DNA of 64,000 nt, from assembly GCA_041753075.1 (NCBI GenBank), contig JBGSVE010000065.1, positions 62,001 through 126,000 of the forward strand. The letters run 5' to 3'. Origin of the DNA: UBA6163 sp041753075 (lineage in GTDB: Bacteria; Planctomycetota; Planctomycetia; Pirellulales; Pirellulaceae). Below, piece by piece: positions 7,744 to 17,158 of the stretch. Below the pieces are notes generated by a model, which was given only the letters and a program-made list of their open reading frames with translations, was not told the DNA's origin and did not search any database. The first letter of the stretch is position 1, and every line of letters begins with the position of its first letter. The position numbers were made by a program, and so were the translations under genes.

Positions 7744-10535
7744 ACGAGTACCTTGAGTCGCCCGACCTGGACCTGTGGCGTTTGGCCGAAGACGGCGATT
7801 CGTTTGTTTGGTCAGCGGACAACTCGACGATCGCCTTCCCAACTCAAGTTGCGACGATTCTGCAATCGCTGATGCAATCTCGCGGCGCGGTTCCCAATTT
7901 GACGGCGGTGCTGTTCGTTGTCGCGGCACTTGCCAAGTCGCATGACCGTATGGCTTGGCGAGCGCGGGTGCAATCGTTAGGGATTGGCGAGATCGATTCG
8001 ACCGGATTCGATGGTGTGATCGACTTTCTTGATTCGCTGTCAAAGCTGCCTGAGGATCTGCGCACCGGTCCCGCCAGCGCCGCTGCGGTTCTCGGTTGCG
8101 GACTGGAAGGTGCTCGCCAATGGCTGAATGAATTGAGCGGTGCGGACGCCAACGCGGTGATTGATACATTGAATTTGGCGGCGCAGGATCGCCCGCAGAT
8201 TGACGGTGTCGAAACGTGGTCAAGTCTGCGAATCGCAAATGAACGCCGCCGCCGCGTTTGGCAAACGCTGGTGCATTTGTCTTGCGCAAACTCGGACGCC
8301 GAGAGTCTACGCAATTGGCGGCGCACCGGACTAGCGAGCTTGCTGGAACCCGTCGAGCCTGCGGCGCTCGAGGTCCAACCGCGTGATCCGATTTCGCGTT
8401 TGGTGCAATCGATCAAAGATGATCCCGAACTGGGCGTTGTTGCTGCGATGTGTCATTCGATCGCTTCGCTGGTCTCGTTGCCGCGACGACCCAGCGATCC
8501 CGACCAAATGCCGATGGGAGGAGTTTCGGATGTGACCAATCGCGGCAACCCCGATCGTTTGTTGATGACTGAGCTGGCCGCCGAGCCGATGATGTTGATG
8601 GCGCGAATCGCAATGGGCCAAGCGTTGTACCTGCGCCGCGAAACCCCACCGGGCCCCGCGCCGAAGCGACGCCAAGTCTTGATCGAATTGAGCGTCCGAT
8701 GTTGGGGCGAGACTCGCGTGAGAATGGCCGCGCTTGCCTTGGGTGTTGGTGTGGCCGAGGAACGGCGGGGTGAAACGCGAGCCGATTTCGTCTCTGTCGG
8801 TCAGCATCGGTTCGCCGCCGTGGCGCTCCATACACGAGCAGGTTTGGTCGAGCATTTGGAACAACTCGAATTGGCTGTCCATCCCGGCCGCGCGGTGGCG
8901 CGCTGGGCCAACGCCGTTGCGACGGTGGACGACGGCATTGAGCCAGAGCCCGAAGCTGAGCCGCTGTTGATTGTTACGGATCAAACCGACCGTGATTCGG
9001 ATTTCCAAGCTTCGACTATCAAGCTCAAGCGTCCGTTTCTTGTTGCCAGAATCGGCCAAGATGGCAACGTCGTGATCCTGCGCCGCGGCGTCAGCGGTGA
9101 TGACGTTTTGCAACGCATGTCGATGACGATGCCAATCCGCACGCCAAGGATTCACGTCAAGCATGATGATCGGTTGCCGTTGGCAGTCAGATTGCCGGTA
9201 ACGCCAATCGCGTTTTGCACCGAACGATCGGATTGGTCATACTTGAGCACGCTGGATGCCAGCGGCATTCGCGAGCTGTGGTGCGTGACCAGCGACCGCC
9301 GCCTGCTGCATTGCACGCGCCGGACGCACGGCGGCGAAGAATTGATTTCGGCTTTGAATTCGAGTCATATCTTGGCCGCAGTTCGCGATGCGGACAGCTT
9401 GCGGATTGTGGTTGGCAGCACCGGCAACGCGGATCATTTGATCTCCGTGCAACCGCATTGCGCTGAGGTCACGCGCGTCACGCTGGCCAGTGCCAAAGGC
9501 CAAGCCGAGTACGCATTTGTCGGTCGATCACTGATTCGCTGCGTAAACGGAGTGATCGAAACGATTCGGCAAAGTGACGGTATCGTCACGTCGGCATTGG
9601 CACGCCGTTGGAAGCACGTCGGTTGTGGCTACCAACAAGATCCCGCCGGCACCATTTGGATGCCCGGAGGTGCCGGCGATAAGGATTGGGAAGTTCTGTA
9701 TGCCGTGCCGAGCGGTGCCACAACGGGAACCGGTTGCGTCGTCACGGGGCCCGATCGTCTGGCACATTGGGTGAGCGATGATCTGTCACGGGCCGTACCC
9801 CTGGATGGCCAAAACAAAAAATCAATCTCGCTCGGGCCATCGTTGCCACGACTTCAGCGGTGCCGCGTATTGGCAAGCAGTGCGTGCCGTCAGCGATGGT
9901 TAATTGAAGCTTGGACGACTCCATTTGTCACGAGCTTTCGTCCCCCCTCGTCGAGCCAGTTGTATTGTCTCGACTTGAAGACACCAAAAGTTGAATTGGT
10001 CCGATCTGCGTTTCCGTTCTCGCTCCATTCGCTGGCTACACTTGATCGCGAAAGCGCTCAATTTGTCCAAGACAAGGCAGTTCGTTCGCGGTTCACGGGT
10101 ATCGGATTTTCGCCTGCATTTCTTGTTTTAGGAACAGCGCGATTTCGTCGCGTTCGTCTGCAATCCGCTGATTCAAGCCCGCGACGACTCGTTGTCGCGC
10201 CCGACAACTCGAACTGCACACTGCATGAATTTGGGCGCAGCGAATCGGTCTCGACTCTGTACGGACCGAGTCATTGGACATTGCGGCGAGCCGTGTTGCC
10301 CGGCGGTTCTGCCTGGCTCGATTCCCGTGGCCTATTGCACTTGGAACGCGATGACGACTCGCGGTCGCTGGTGCTGACCCTTTGCGACAACCACGTCTCG
10401 GGATGGTTCAGCGAAACGGGGTTCTTTGGCCAACCCTATTTCTTAGCGGGTCGCGACAACATCAATCACGACATCGCCATTCCGTTACCCGTCTTGAATT
10501 GGTTGAACGAGTGGACTCACAAACGACGACATTGA
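7740..10535 (+). CDS. vWA domain plus beta-propeller protein of the ternary system
   Basis: 931 aa. Residues 1-250 are a helical region. Residues about 268-460 look like the vWA domain of MoxR partners: PDRLLMTELA, MGQALYLRRE, then RRQVLIELSVRCWGE as the first strand. The MIDAS motif DxSxS reads ELSVR here, so metal binding is probably weakened or lost. From about 480 to the end there are repeated beta-strand blades (for example IRELWCVTSDRRLLHC and AWLDSRGLLHLE), as expected of a beta-propeller. The protein would be the substrate-facing partner of the MoxR ATPase. It overlaps the genes on both sides. Confidence 0.75.
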   Translation: MNEYLESPDLDLWRLAEDGDSFVWSADNSTIAFPTQVATILQSLMQSRGAVPNLTAVLFVVAALAKSHDRMAWRARVQSLGIGEIDSTGFDGVIDFLDSLSKLPEDLRTGPASAAAVLGCGLEGARQWLNELSGADANAVIDTLNLAAQDRPQIDGVETWSSLRIANERRRRVWQTLVHLSCANSDAESLRNWRRTGLASLLEPVEPAALEVQPRDPISRLVQSIKDDPELGVVAAMCHSIASLVSLPRRPSDPDQMPMGGVSDVTNRGNPDRLLMTELAAEPMMLMARIAMGQALYLRRETPPGPAPKRRQVLIELSVRCWGETRVRMAALALGVGVAEERRGETRADFVSVGQHRFAAVALHTRAGLVEHLEQLELAVHPGRAVARWANAVATVDDGIEPEPEAEPLLIVTDQTDRDSDFQASTIKLKRPFLVARIGQDGNVVILRRGVSGDDVLQRMSMTMPIRTPRIHVKHDDRLPLAVRLPVTPIAFCTERSDWSYLSTLDASGIRELWCVTSDRRLLHCTRRTHGGEELISALNSSHILAAVRDADSLRIVVGSTGNADHLISVQPHCAEVTRVTLASAKGQAEYAFVGRSLIRCVNGVIETIRQSDGIVTSALARRWKHVGCGYQQDPAGTIWMPGGAGDKDWEVLYAVPSGATTGTGCVVTGPDRLAHWVSDDLSRAVPLDGQNKKSISLGPSLPRLQRCRVLASSACRQRWLIEAWTTPFVTSFRPPSSSQLYCLDLKTPKVELVRSAFPFSLHSLATLDRESAQFVQDKAVRSRFTGIGFSPAFLVLGTARFRRVRLQSADSSPRRLVVAPDNSNCTLHEFGRSESVSTLYGPSHWTLRRAVLPGGSAWLDSRGLLHLERDDDSRSLVLTLCDNHVSGWFSETGFFGQPYFLAGRDNINHDIAIPLPVLNWLNEWTHKRRH

Positions 10536-13378
10536 CGTTCGATGTGCAATTGAAAGCTGCATCGTCAACGCCGGGAATCTCAACTGCGGCAAACTCACCG
10601 CCAGCGGCAACGGGATTTTGCTTGATAAGCGAATCGCCATCACAATGGATCGAGGCGATGGGTCTGGCTGGATCAATCGCTAGCTACTACCTGGTTGCGA
10701 GCATTGGCGGCCATCAGCGCGGATTGATTGGATTGCCCCAAGACGATTCGCAACTTCATTGCCGCGTCATCGGCGTGCCGCTGAATCGACTCGGCGGCGA
10801 CGCAGCCAACGCGAGCATTTGGATCGCCGGCGGTGCGTCGTGGGCACCGCCCGTTCCGCTTGAGTGGATTACCAAACAATTGCCTTGTGGCGAACAAATC
10901 ACTTGCGCATGGCTGCCGCACTTCGGTCTGGTCGTATTGGAACCATGCGATCGAATTGCGATCGAAGATTTGCTAATACCGCCGCAATTGAACGAGCCCA
11001 TTGGCACCTGGCAATCGCCACCCGATGCACCGGCGTGGCCCGATCGCTTGTCGGCGCTGCGATTCAGTGAACCCGTGACCTACGAGTCTGCATTCGGCAC
11101 CGCGCCGGACCAAATCGGTACTCAGTTATCGTCCCTAGGAGATGCAAGCGACCCTGCGGAACCGCTGTTCGATAAAATTAAATCGTTCGTTTTCAAAAAG
11201 CTCGACAAGCTTGCCAAACCCAAACCGGACCCACCGCCAACGACGGTGCCAGCAAGTCCGACACCCGTGAAGCCCGGCAAGCCAGCCGGCGGGATTTCAC
11301 CGGGTCTGTTTTCAATACTCGCTCGCGAAATCGAAAAGCAACGTCAGAAGCAGCTTGATAAATTGTTGCGAATGATCGCCATTGACCCCGATCGCGCGCT
11401 CAATTTCGCGATTCCGCTGGCTGGCGACTCGGCCTTTCGTGGACTATCCATTCCCGGCATGAAGCTGCTTTCGCGGCTGCCTGAGTTCTCACTCGGCGGA
11501 CTTCTCGGTGGCGGCGGACCAGCCGATTTTTGGAACATTGACGCGGCGCGGTTGGCAAAACTGCACAAGTCCTACCGCGATCTCGCCAATCGCGAAATCG
11601 CCGCTGGACGCCATCGCCGTGCGGCTTACATCTACGCACATTTGCTTGGCGATTACGCGCTCGCGGCGGCGACGCTCGAAGGCTGCGGTGCGTATGCCGA
11701 AGCAGCCGTGCTGTACCGCGACAAGCTGCGCCGGCCGAAAGACGAAGCACGTTGTTTGGCCCTCGGTGGCATGTTTGAACAAGCTGCGATGCGATACCAC
11801 GAGCTCAGCGAGTTTGAGCTCGAGGGCGAGGCGCTGTTGAAAGCAGGGCGTACCGAGGAGGCGATGTTGGCGCTGGAAAACGCGGTCCGAAGGCATCTTC
11901 ACGCTGGCCGCGTGATGGCCGCAGCAGACTTGATCGAAAAGCGTTTTAATGACTCACCGCGGGCAATGGAATTGCTGTGGGCCCAGTGGCCGGGCGGTTC
12001 GCAGATTCTTCAGTGTATCGAGCGTGCGTTCGGTGAACTGGGGGAACATCAACAACACCAGGAAGCGTTACGTCGGATTCAACAGTTGAACTTGGCGGCT
12101 GCAAAGACCGATGCCTTGGCGCTGGCGCGAATCATGCATCACGTTGCCCTGCGTTACCCTGATCGTGACGTACAAGCCCGTGCGGAAGATCAAACTCGCG
12201 TTAACATTGCGGTTGATGCGGCGTCGATTTCGCCGATTGAATTGCAGCAACGAATCGCACTGCTGCAAAGTCTCAATCCGGCGGACAGCCTGCTACGCGC
12301 CGATGCGTCGCGATTCTTGGAGCGCCGAACGGGGCAGCGTCAACGGCAGCTTCCCAAGCCGGCTCGTCCATCGCCGTCGCATGAACCGCTGGCGATTCAC
12401 AAGCCGGTCGCGTTGCCGATCGGCCAATACCTGCATATGACGATGATCGATCGCGAGCTATTTGCCGTTCGCTCAACCAAGGTAGCCACTTACTTCATTC
12501 GGTTTTTCGAGCCCGCAGACCCTGCGTCACCCGAACCCCGTTTTCGTTTGCAGTCGCCACATAACCTCATGTCGATGGTCGAGGAGCTTCCACCCAGTGG
12601 AGTTGTCGTGCAGCACCATACTACAAGACATCGGCTTACGATTGATTTTCCAATGCGAGACCTGGGAACTCAACCCACGTTGCTCGAAGGACGCCCACCT
12701 GGAGTCCAGTCGTGGATCGTACAACTTAGCGCACCCGCTGCGCTCCAAGGCTGTGATCGGATCGCCGCCACAGCATCCGATACCTGGTTTGGTTTGCGAG
12801 CCGGCGAAACTGAGCCAGCGCTCATCGTCTGCGACCAAGTTGGCCAGCAAGCGAGCAACGTAAACAGCATTTCCCTGTCACCTTGGCTAGATACTGACGA
12901 TCAAACGTACGACTTTGTAGACGTTCAAGGCCCCACTTCGCATCATCTCGTGCTGCTGGACGACAAGCCAGTGATCGCGATTGGATCGACGCTGATTATT
13001 GATCCGCTGGGCAGCGATCGCATGTCGCAGCAGCTTCCCGGAAACATTCATTCACTCACTCTTTCCGAACCCAAAACTGCCGTGCGGATCGTTATTGCTC
13101 ACGTACGCGGTCTCTCAATCCTGCGACGCGGAATCGGTTGTTTCGAGCTGAATCAAGTTTGCACCGATCGAACGTACGAGCATGCGTTGCTGATGAGCGG
13201 CGGACGATTGTTCGCCATCAGCGACGATCGGCTGTACCGATTCGCCCAAAAGAAGCGTTATGTATATCAGTGCATCGGAGAGGCCAAGCTTCGTCATGTC
13301 AAGAAATTGGCGCTACTAAGATTGTCAAAAGACTTCTGCGGCGTAGCATACGGCGATGGGCTAATCGAAAGGTATTAA
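10511..13378 (+). CDS. bpX6-like protein with TPR-like helical domain and C-terminal beta-propeller
   Basis: About 955 aa from GTG 10511, which overlaps the previous stop by 25 bases; a TTG at 10532 is also possible. The frame opens earlier but without family-like sequence. The N-terminal domain (about 1-230) is alpha/beta. A proline-rich linker (about 235-260) follows, then a helical repeat region (about 345-515) with EIAAGRHRRAAYIYAHLLGD and related repeats, in which each unit has the pattern of A-B helices. The C-terminal third (from about 630) is beta-rich and likely a propeller. This order matches what I know of bpX6-domain proteins. The tight operon makes it the fourth component of the MoxR-vWA system. 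Confidence 0.7.
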   Translation: MDSQTTTLTFDVQLKAASSTPGISTAANSPPAATGFCLISESPSQWIEAMGLAGSIASYYLVASIGGHQRGLIGLPQDDSQLHCRVIGVPLNRLGGDAANASIWIAGGASWAPPVPLEWITKQLPCGEQITCAWLPHFGLVVLEPCDRIAIEDLLIPPQLNEPIGTWQSPPDAPAWPDRLSALRFSEPVTYESAFGTAPDQIGTQLSSLGDASDPAEPLFDKIKSFVFKKLDKLAKPKPDPPPTTVPASPTPVKPGKPAGGISPGLFSILAREIEKQRQKQLDKLLRMIAIDPDRALNFAIPLAGDSAFRGLSIPGMKLLSRLPEFSLGGLLGGGGPADFWNIDAARLAKLHKSYRDLANREIAAGRHRRAAYIYAHLLGDYALAAATLEGCGAYAEAAVLYRDKLRRPKDEARCLALGGMFEQAAMRYHELSEFELEGEALLKAGRTEEAMLALENAVRRHLHAGRVMAAADLIEKRFNDSPRAMELLWAQWPGGSQILQCIERAFGELGEHQQHQEALRRIQQLNLAAAKTDALALARIMHHVALRYPDRDVQARAEDQTRVNIAVDAASISPIELQQRIALLQSLNPADSLLRADASRFLERRTGQRQRQLPKPARPSPSHEPLAIHKPVALPIGQYLHMTMIDRELFAVRSTKVATYFIRFFEPADPASPEPRFRLQSPHNLMSMVEELPPSGVVVQHHTTRHRLTIDFPMRDLGTQPTLLEGRPPGVQSWIVQLSAPAALQGCDRIAATASDTWFGLRAGETEPALIVCDQVGQQASNVNSISLSPWLDTDDQTYDFVDVQGPTSHHLVLLDDKPVIAIGSTLIIDPLGSDRMSQQLPGNIHSLTLSEPKTAVRIVIAHVRGLSILRRGIGCFELNQVCTDRTYEHALLMSGGRLFAISDDRLYRFAQKKRYVYQCIGEAKLRHVKKLALLRLSKDFCGVAYGDGLIERY

Positions 13379-13387
13379 GGTTGCAAA

Positions 13388-13443
13388 TAGTGGATCTTGT
13401 TAAAAGAGCCTCGTGCTGCAGGATCTTTAACAAGATCCACTAC
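13388..13443. repeat. Palindromic repeat family 2, copy 1 (likely two-way terminator)
   Basis: Inverted repeat with arms tagtggatcttgtta and taacaagatccacta around a loop of about 25 bases. It fills nearly all of the 65 bases between the convergent stops of the bpX6-like gene (13378) and the mfnF-like gene (13444). A second copy is at 20242. Its position suggests a bidirectional terminator. Confidence 0.85.
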
Positions 13444-14448
13444 CTATCGCGGTTGCCACAATTTGCAGACAGCAAATGCCGGCGCAACGCGTGCAACATC
13501 GATACCTAACTGTAAACCCAAATCGATATGGCTGACGCAATGGGAAACCGGAATCAACTTGTTTGCGTGACCCGAAAGAATCCATTGTCGATTGACCGTA
13601 GTCGTTTGCAACGCAGCAGCTCGCGCGATTGTCGCTCGTGCCTTGTCCATTACCTGCTGTGCGAGCGATACGACCTCGGCTTCGGAGACCTGCCAGCGAT
13701 CGAGTCCAATCATCCGCGAAAGTCGAGCGGCTGACGCGATTCGAGTGCGGGGTTGTGAGTCGCAGGTGTCCTTGTCGGCTGCGTTTTCGACTGTCCACCC
13801 AAGCAGAATCGCACAATCATCGGTTGTCGCAAATCGCTCACGAACTACGGGAACCAGCGACTCGCGAAAATCGAGCGCATCAACGAGCGCACAAACCGGC
13901 GTGCGCCGAATTCCCATATAAACCAGTTCGCCGCGTGACAAACGATCGTGATCCGATTTGCTCTGCGTATCGACACAACCAGGCGAGACGGCGATCAAGT
14001 CAACCGTGGTACTGCCAACGTCAACCAGGAGTGACGGCGAATCGATCGTCGTCGATACCCAGCTTGCCAGCGCATGCCAATTCGCCGACGCAACGGCCAG
14101 CGGGTTTGCCTTCGCGGCTGTCGGCGATACAAACTGGCCAGGCAATGCGTAGAAACCAACGTTGCGAATATTCGATCGCCGAGCCGCCTGCGTGGTCTGG
14201 TCAACGATCTCGATGACGCCGACGCGGCGATCGGTGAACACGTCAGCCATCTCGCCGGTCATCGTCACGGCCCACGACGTGCATCTCGGCAAGCCAAAGA
14301 CCATGTCAATAATTGCTTCGGCTAAGTCAGCGGGCTGCAGCCACATCGCAAACGGCATTGAGCTCGCCGCACCACAAGAATGATACAGCTTTAGATTGGC
14401 ACCACCGAGATCGAGGCCCAGGCAGTGCCGCGGCTCATCAACCGTCAT
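13444..14448 (-). CDS. mfnF: MfnF-like / H4MPT-linked C1 transfer pathway protein
   Basis: 334 aa from ATG 14448, which overlaps the upstream stop (14438) by 11 bases. It is an actin/HSP70/hydantoinase-fold protein. GLDLGGANLKLYH near residue 11 and LLVDVGSTTVDL at 140-151 are the two phosphate motifs, and MTGEMADVFTDRRVGV is a signature of the family found beside C1-transfer genes. In methanogens the homologue MfnF joins the furan and tyramine-glutamate parts of methanofuran. Planctomycetes carry bacterial versions with their methanopterin-dependent formaldehyde pathway. The neighbouring ATP-grasp gene is the matching MfnD-like ligase. The family is clear; the exact substrate in bacteria is inferred. 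Confidence 0.8.
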   Translation of the reverse strand: MTVDEPRHCLGLDLGGANLKLYHSCGAASSMPFAMWLQPADLAEAIIDMVFGLPRCTSWAVTMTGEMADVFTDRRVGVIEIVDQTTQAARRSNIRNVGFYALPGQFVSPTAAKANPLAVASANWHALASWVSTTIDSPSLLVDVGSTTVDLIAVSPGCVDTQSKSDHDRLSRGELVYMGIRRTPVCALVDALDFRESLVPVVRERFATTDDCAILLGWTVENAADKDTCDSQPRTRIASAARLSRMIGLDRWQVSEAEVVSLAQQVMDKARATIARAAALQTTTVNRQWILSGHANKLIPVSHCVSHIDLGLQLGIDVARVAPAFAVCKLWQPR

Positions 14449-15463
14449 GTGGCACGGCCACGTCGTCGATCCAAACTCCGCCACTTGGCGTCCAGCGAAC
14501 CGCGCCGGCTGGCGTTTTGCATTGCACCGGGCCGCACTCCAACCCGAGCAATCGCGCCGCAATGTTACCGGACACCATGTGCCGCAGTCCCACATAGGAA
14601 GTCGTCAACCGCGCGTTAACCTCAACGACAACGTCGTTACCATGATCCTCGGCCAATATTAAGTCAAACCCCACAAACCCCCGCGCAGCCGGTGGCATTG
14701 CGGCCAAGGCACGCTGGGCAAGCGCCGCAGCGCGACGTTGTTCGTCGTCAACCAGCGGACCGATGCCACCTTCGTAAACGCAGTTGCTCAACGATATTGA
14801 TTGCGACACAGCCGGCAGCGTGACCATCTCGCCACTGCTGATAATTGCTGCGATCGAAATCGGTTCTCCCGCCACATAACCCTGCAAGACTTGTTCCTTC
14901 GTCGTCGCCGCCAACGCGTCATCAAGGTTATCCCAAACCGTAATTTGCTGAGTTCCACAACCATCACGAGGCTTGACGATGAACTTTGTAAAATCCTCCA
15001 GCCGACTGCGCGACTTAGGGTCATTCGCAACGTAGGTTACCGGATGAGGCACGTTCTCAGCCGCAAAAATTCTTGCCGTTTGATGCTTGTCGCCGGCGGC
15101 GCGCAAGAAGTCGCCTGAACTCGCCACCACATCGATTCCACCAGCGCGCAACATGCTCACCGCTTTGGCCAGCACGCCATTGCTTTCTGGCGCGATCACG
15201 ATCGCGGCATCACAACCTTGTGCCGCACGTATCCATTGACCCCACAGCGGCAATTGAATATCCATTTCGTGAAACGTTCCCGACGGCAGCGGCGGACAAA
15301 TCCGCGGATCGATTGCAATCGAAAGATCGGCTAATCGTGACACGTCATAGGCCAGCGCACTGAGCATCGCGCCACCTTCGGCCCGCAGCGACGGGTCAAT
15401 TGATTCAGTCGGCTTGCGTCGCACACCGCCGCCGCAAATATACTCGCCAATGAAGACCCGCAT
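14438..15463 (-). CDS. mfnD: ATP-grasp ligase, MfnD-like (methanofuran biosynthesis)
   Basis: 341 aa. It begins RVFIGEYICGGG, has a substrate loop DGCGTQQITVWDN near 190 and ends its catalytic core with FVGFDLILAEDHGNDVVVEVNARLTTSYVGL, the ATP-grasp metal-binding strand. MfnD of methanogens is an ATP-grasp tyramine-glutamate ligase. The partner mfnF-like gene overlaps it directly downstream, which supports a role in the methanofuran-like cofactor. ATG 15463 is only 3 bases after the sufT stop, so it is probably read from the suf promoter. Another peptide-type ligase role is not excluded. Confidence 0.75.
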   Translation of the reverse strand: MRVFIGEYICGGGVRRKPTESIDPSLRAEGGAMLSALAYDVSRLADLSIAIDPRICPPLPSGTFHEMDIQLPLWGQWIRAAQGCDAAIVIAPESNGVLAKAVSMLRAGGIDVVASSGDFLRAAGDKHQTARIFAAENVPHPVTYVANDPKSRSRLEDFTKFIVKPRDGCGTQQITVWDNLDDALAATTKEQVLQGYVAGEPISIAAIISSGEMVTLPAVSQSISLSNCVYEGGIGPLVDDEQRRAAALAQRALAAMPPAARGFVGFDLILAEDHGNDVVVEVNARLTTSYVGLRHMVSGNIAARLLGLECGPVQCKTPAGAVRWTPSGGVWIDDVAVPHDG

Positions 15464-15466
15464 GGC

Positions 15467-15796
15467 TTAAAAAATACCAAGCTGGTCGCGAGCGTCTTCG
15501 CTCATCATGTCTTGATTCCACGGTGGGTCCATGACAACCTTGACTTCCGCCGAGGACACTTCGTCGAGCCCCTCGATCGCCCCCTTCGCACCGGCAACCA
15601 ACTGCGGACCGGCCGGACACATCGGACTGGTCATCGTCATATCGATCTGCACCGGGTGAAGTCCTTCGGCGTTGGCCTCATGGATGTTAACGACATAAAC
15701 CAAGCCCAGATCGACGATGTTCACATACAACTCAGGGTCGATCACGGATTTAAGCGCTTCGCGAACTCTGTCTTCCGTCAATGTAATCATGTTCAT
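15467..15796 (-). CDS. sufT: SufT-like MIP18/DUF59 iron-sulfur assembly protein
   Basis: 109 aa. It has the DUF59 core VIDPELYVNIVDLGLVY and the motif TMTSPMCPAGPQL, whose Cys is the conserved residue of the family, ending with VVMDPPWNQDMMS. SufT/MIP18 proteins help deliver Fe-S clusters to target enzymes. The start ATG 15796 overlaps the sufD stop (TAATG); a second ATG at 15790 is possible. Last suf gene of the operon. Confidence 0.92.
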   Translation of the reverse strand: MNMITLTEDRVREALKSVIDPELYVNIVDLGLVYVVNIHEANAEGLHPVQIDMTMTSPMCPAGPQLVAGAKGAIEGLDEVSSAEVKVVMDPPWNQDMMSEDARDQLGIF

Positions 15797-17103
15797 TACT
15801 CGTAATTGCGAACTTGTCTTGCAATCGATGCACCCAACGCATCACGCACCGAATCAATCGTAATGCGGTCAAAGATTTGTTGGAAGAAGCCGGTCACAAT
15901 CATGCGAGTCGCTTCCTCGCGGGTAAAACCACGGCAAAGTGCATAAAAAACCTGTTCTTCGTCGACTTTGGCCGTCGTGCTGCCGTGGGTACAGCGAACA
16001 TCGTCGGCTTCGATCTCCAGACCGGGAATCGAATCGGCACGCGATCGCTTTGACAGTACCAAGTTGTCGTTACGCTGGTAGCCGTCGGTCTTCTGCGCAT
16101 CTTTATCGACCTTGATCATGCCACGCCAAACCGTGCGACTTTGATCCTGCTGCGCCGACTTGTATAAGAAATCGCTCTTGCAATTCGGTGCCATGTGGTG
16201 CTGCAGGGTATGGTAGGCCAAATGCTGTCGGCCTTCCGAAAACATTACGCCGTTAACCTGACAGTTTGCCCCTGCGCCAACCAACTCGACCGTTTGATTT
16301 ACTTTCGCGAAGCCAGAACCCATCGCCGCAATCGTCCACTGCAACGTCGCATCACGATCAACTGAAGCTTTCTGGTGCGCAAAGTGAAAAGTCTTCAGTC
16401 CACATTCCTGCAGATTGACATACCGCAAATGCGATCCGGGACGTTGTAACAACTCGACAGCTCCCAAGTGCATCCCGCTGGCATTATCACCCTCACTCGC
16501 CGATTCATGCAACACCGTAGCCTCGGCACCCTCATCGAGCACGATCAACGTATGCGTTAAGTCCGTCGCACCGTCGGCGAGCAATGAACTCAGGTGCAGC
16601 GGCTTGCTGATCACAACACCACGGGGCACGTACAAAAATTGGCCGCCACAGAAGAACGCCGTGTGCAATGCTGCGAACTTGTCGTAGTCGGTGTCAAACA
16701 CCGAAAATAGAAAACGTCTGACCAGGTCGCTTTGCTCGGCGGCCAGTCGATCAAGGCTGCCAAACACCACGCCCTTGGCGCGTAATTCATCGTCGAGCGA
16801 TTCTTCAATGACGACGCTGTTAACGGTCTTGACGTAACCGCCCAAGTCGACACCCGAGCTTAGTTGAATCCGCCCGCCACAGCTTTGCATTTCGCCATCG
16901 GGAACACGAAACTTTGCGAGCTGGAACAAACGTAGGTCCGTGCGAATCCATTCTTCATGACGCCGCGCCGGCCATTGCATTTGCTCGGCGTGTTGCCAAG
17001 CTTCGCGGCGCAATTGGACCAGCCACGCGGGATCGTTGCGACGTTGCAAGAAATCTTCAAATCCAACGGCATCAAAGGTAAGTGAGGCAGCAGTCGAGGT
17101 CAT
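15796..17103 (-). CDS. sufD: Fe-S cluster assembly protein SufD
   Basis: 435 aa. The N-terminal helical part (FLQRRNDPAWLVQLRREAW) is followed by the SufB/SufD right-handed beta-helix, with YVPRGVVISKPLHL, DDVRCTHGSTTAKVDEEQVFYALCRG and the end FTREEATRMIVTGFFQQIFD. SufD pairs with SufB and the SufC ATPase as the SufBC2D scaffold on which Fe-S clusters are built in the cytoplasm. The conserved His of SufD is in RCTHGST. It lies 55 bases after sufB. Confidence 0.95.
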   Translation of the reverse strand: MTSTAASLTFDAVGFEDFLQRRNDPAWLVQLRREAWQHAEQMQWPARRHEEWIRTDLRLFQLAKFRVPDGEMQSCGGRIQLSSGVDLGGYVKTVNSVVIEESLDDELRAKGVVFGSLDRLAAEQSDLVRRFLFSVFDTDYDKFAALHTAFFCGGQFLYVPRGVVISKPLHLSSLLADGATDLTHTLIVLDEGAEATVLHESASEGDNASGMHLGAVELLQRPGSHLRYVNLQECGLKTFHFAHQKASVDRDATLQWTIAAMGSGFAKVNQTVELVGAGANCQVNGVMFSEGRQHLAYHTLQHHMAPNCKSDFLYKSAQQDQSRTVWRGMIKVDKDAQKTDGYQRNDNLVLSKRSRADSIPGLEIEADDVRCTHGSTTAKVDEEQVFYALCRGFTREEATRMIVTGFFQQIFDRITIDSVRDALGASIARQVRNYE

Positions 17104-17158
17104 TTTCTCGGGATGATCGTTAAGGGAGTGGGAGCAACAAGCGAACTGCGTCGAAACG

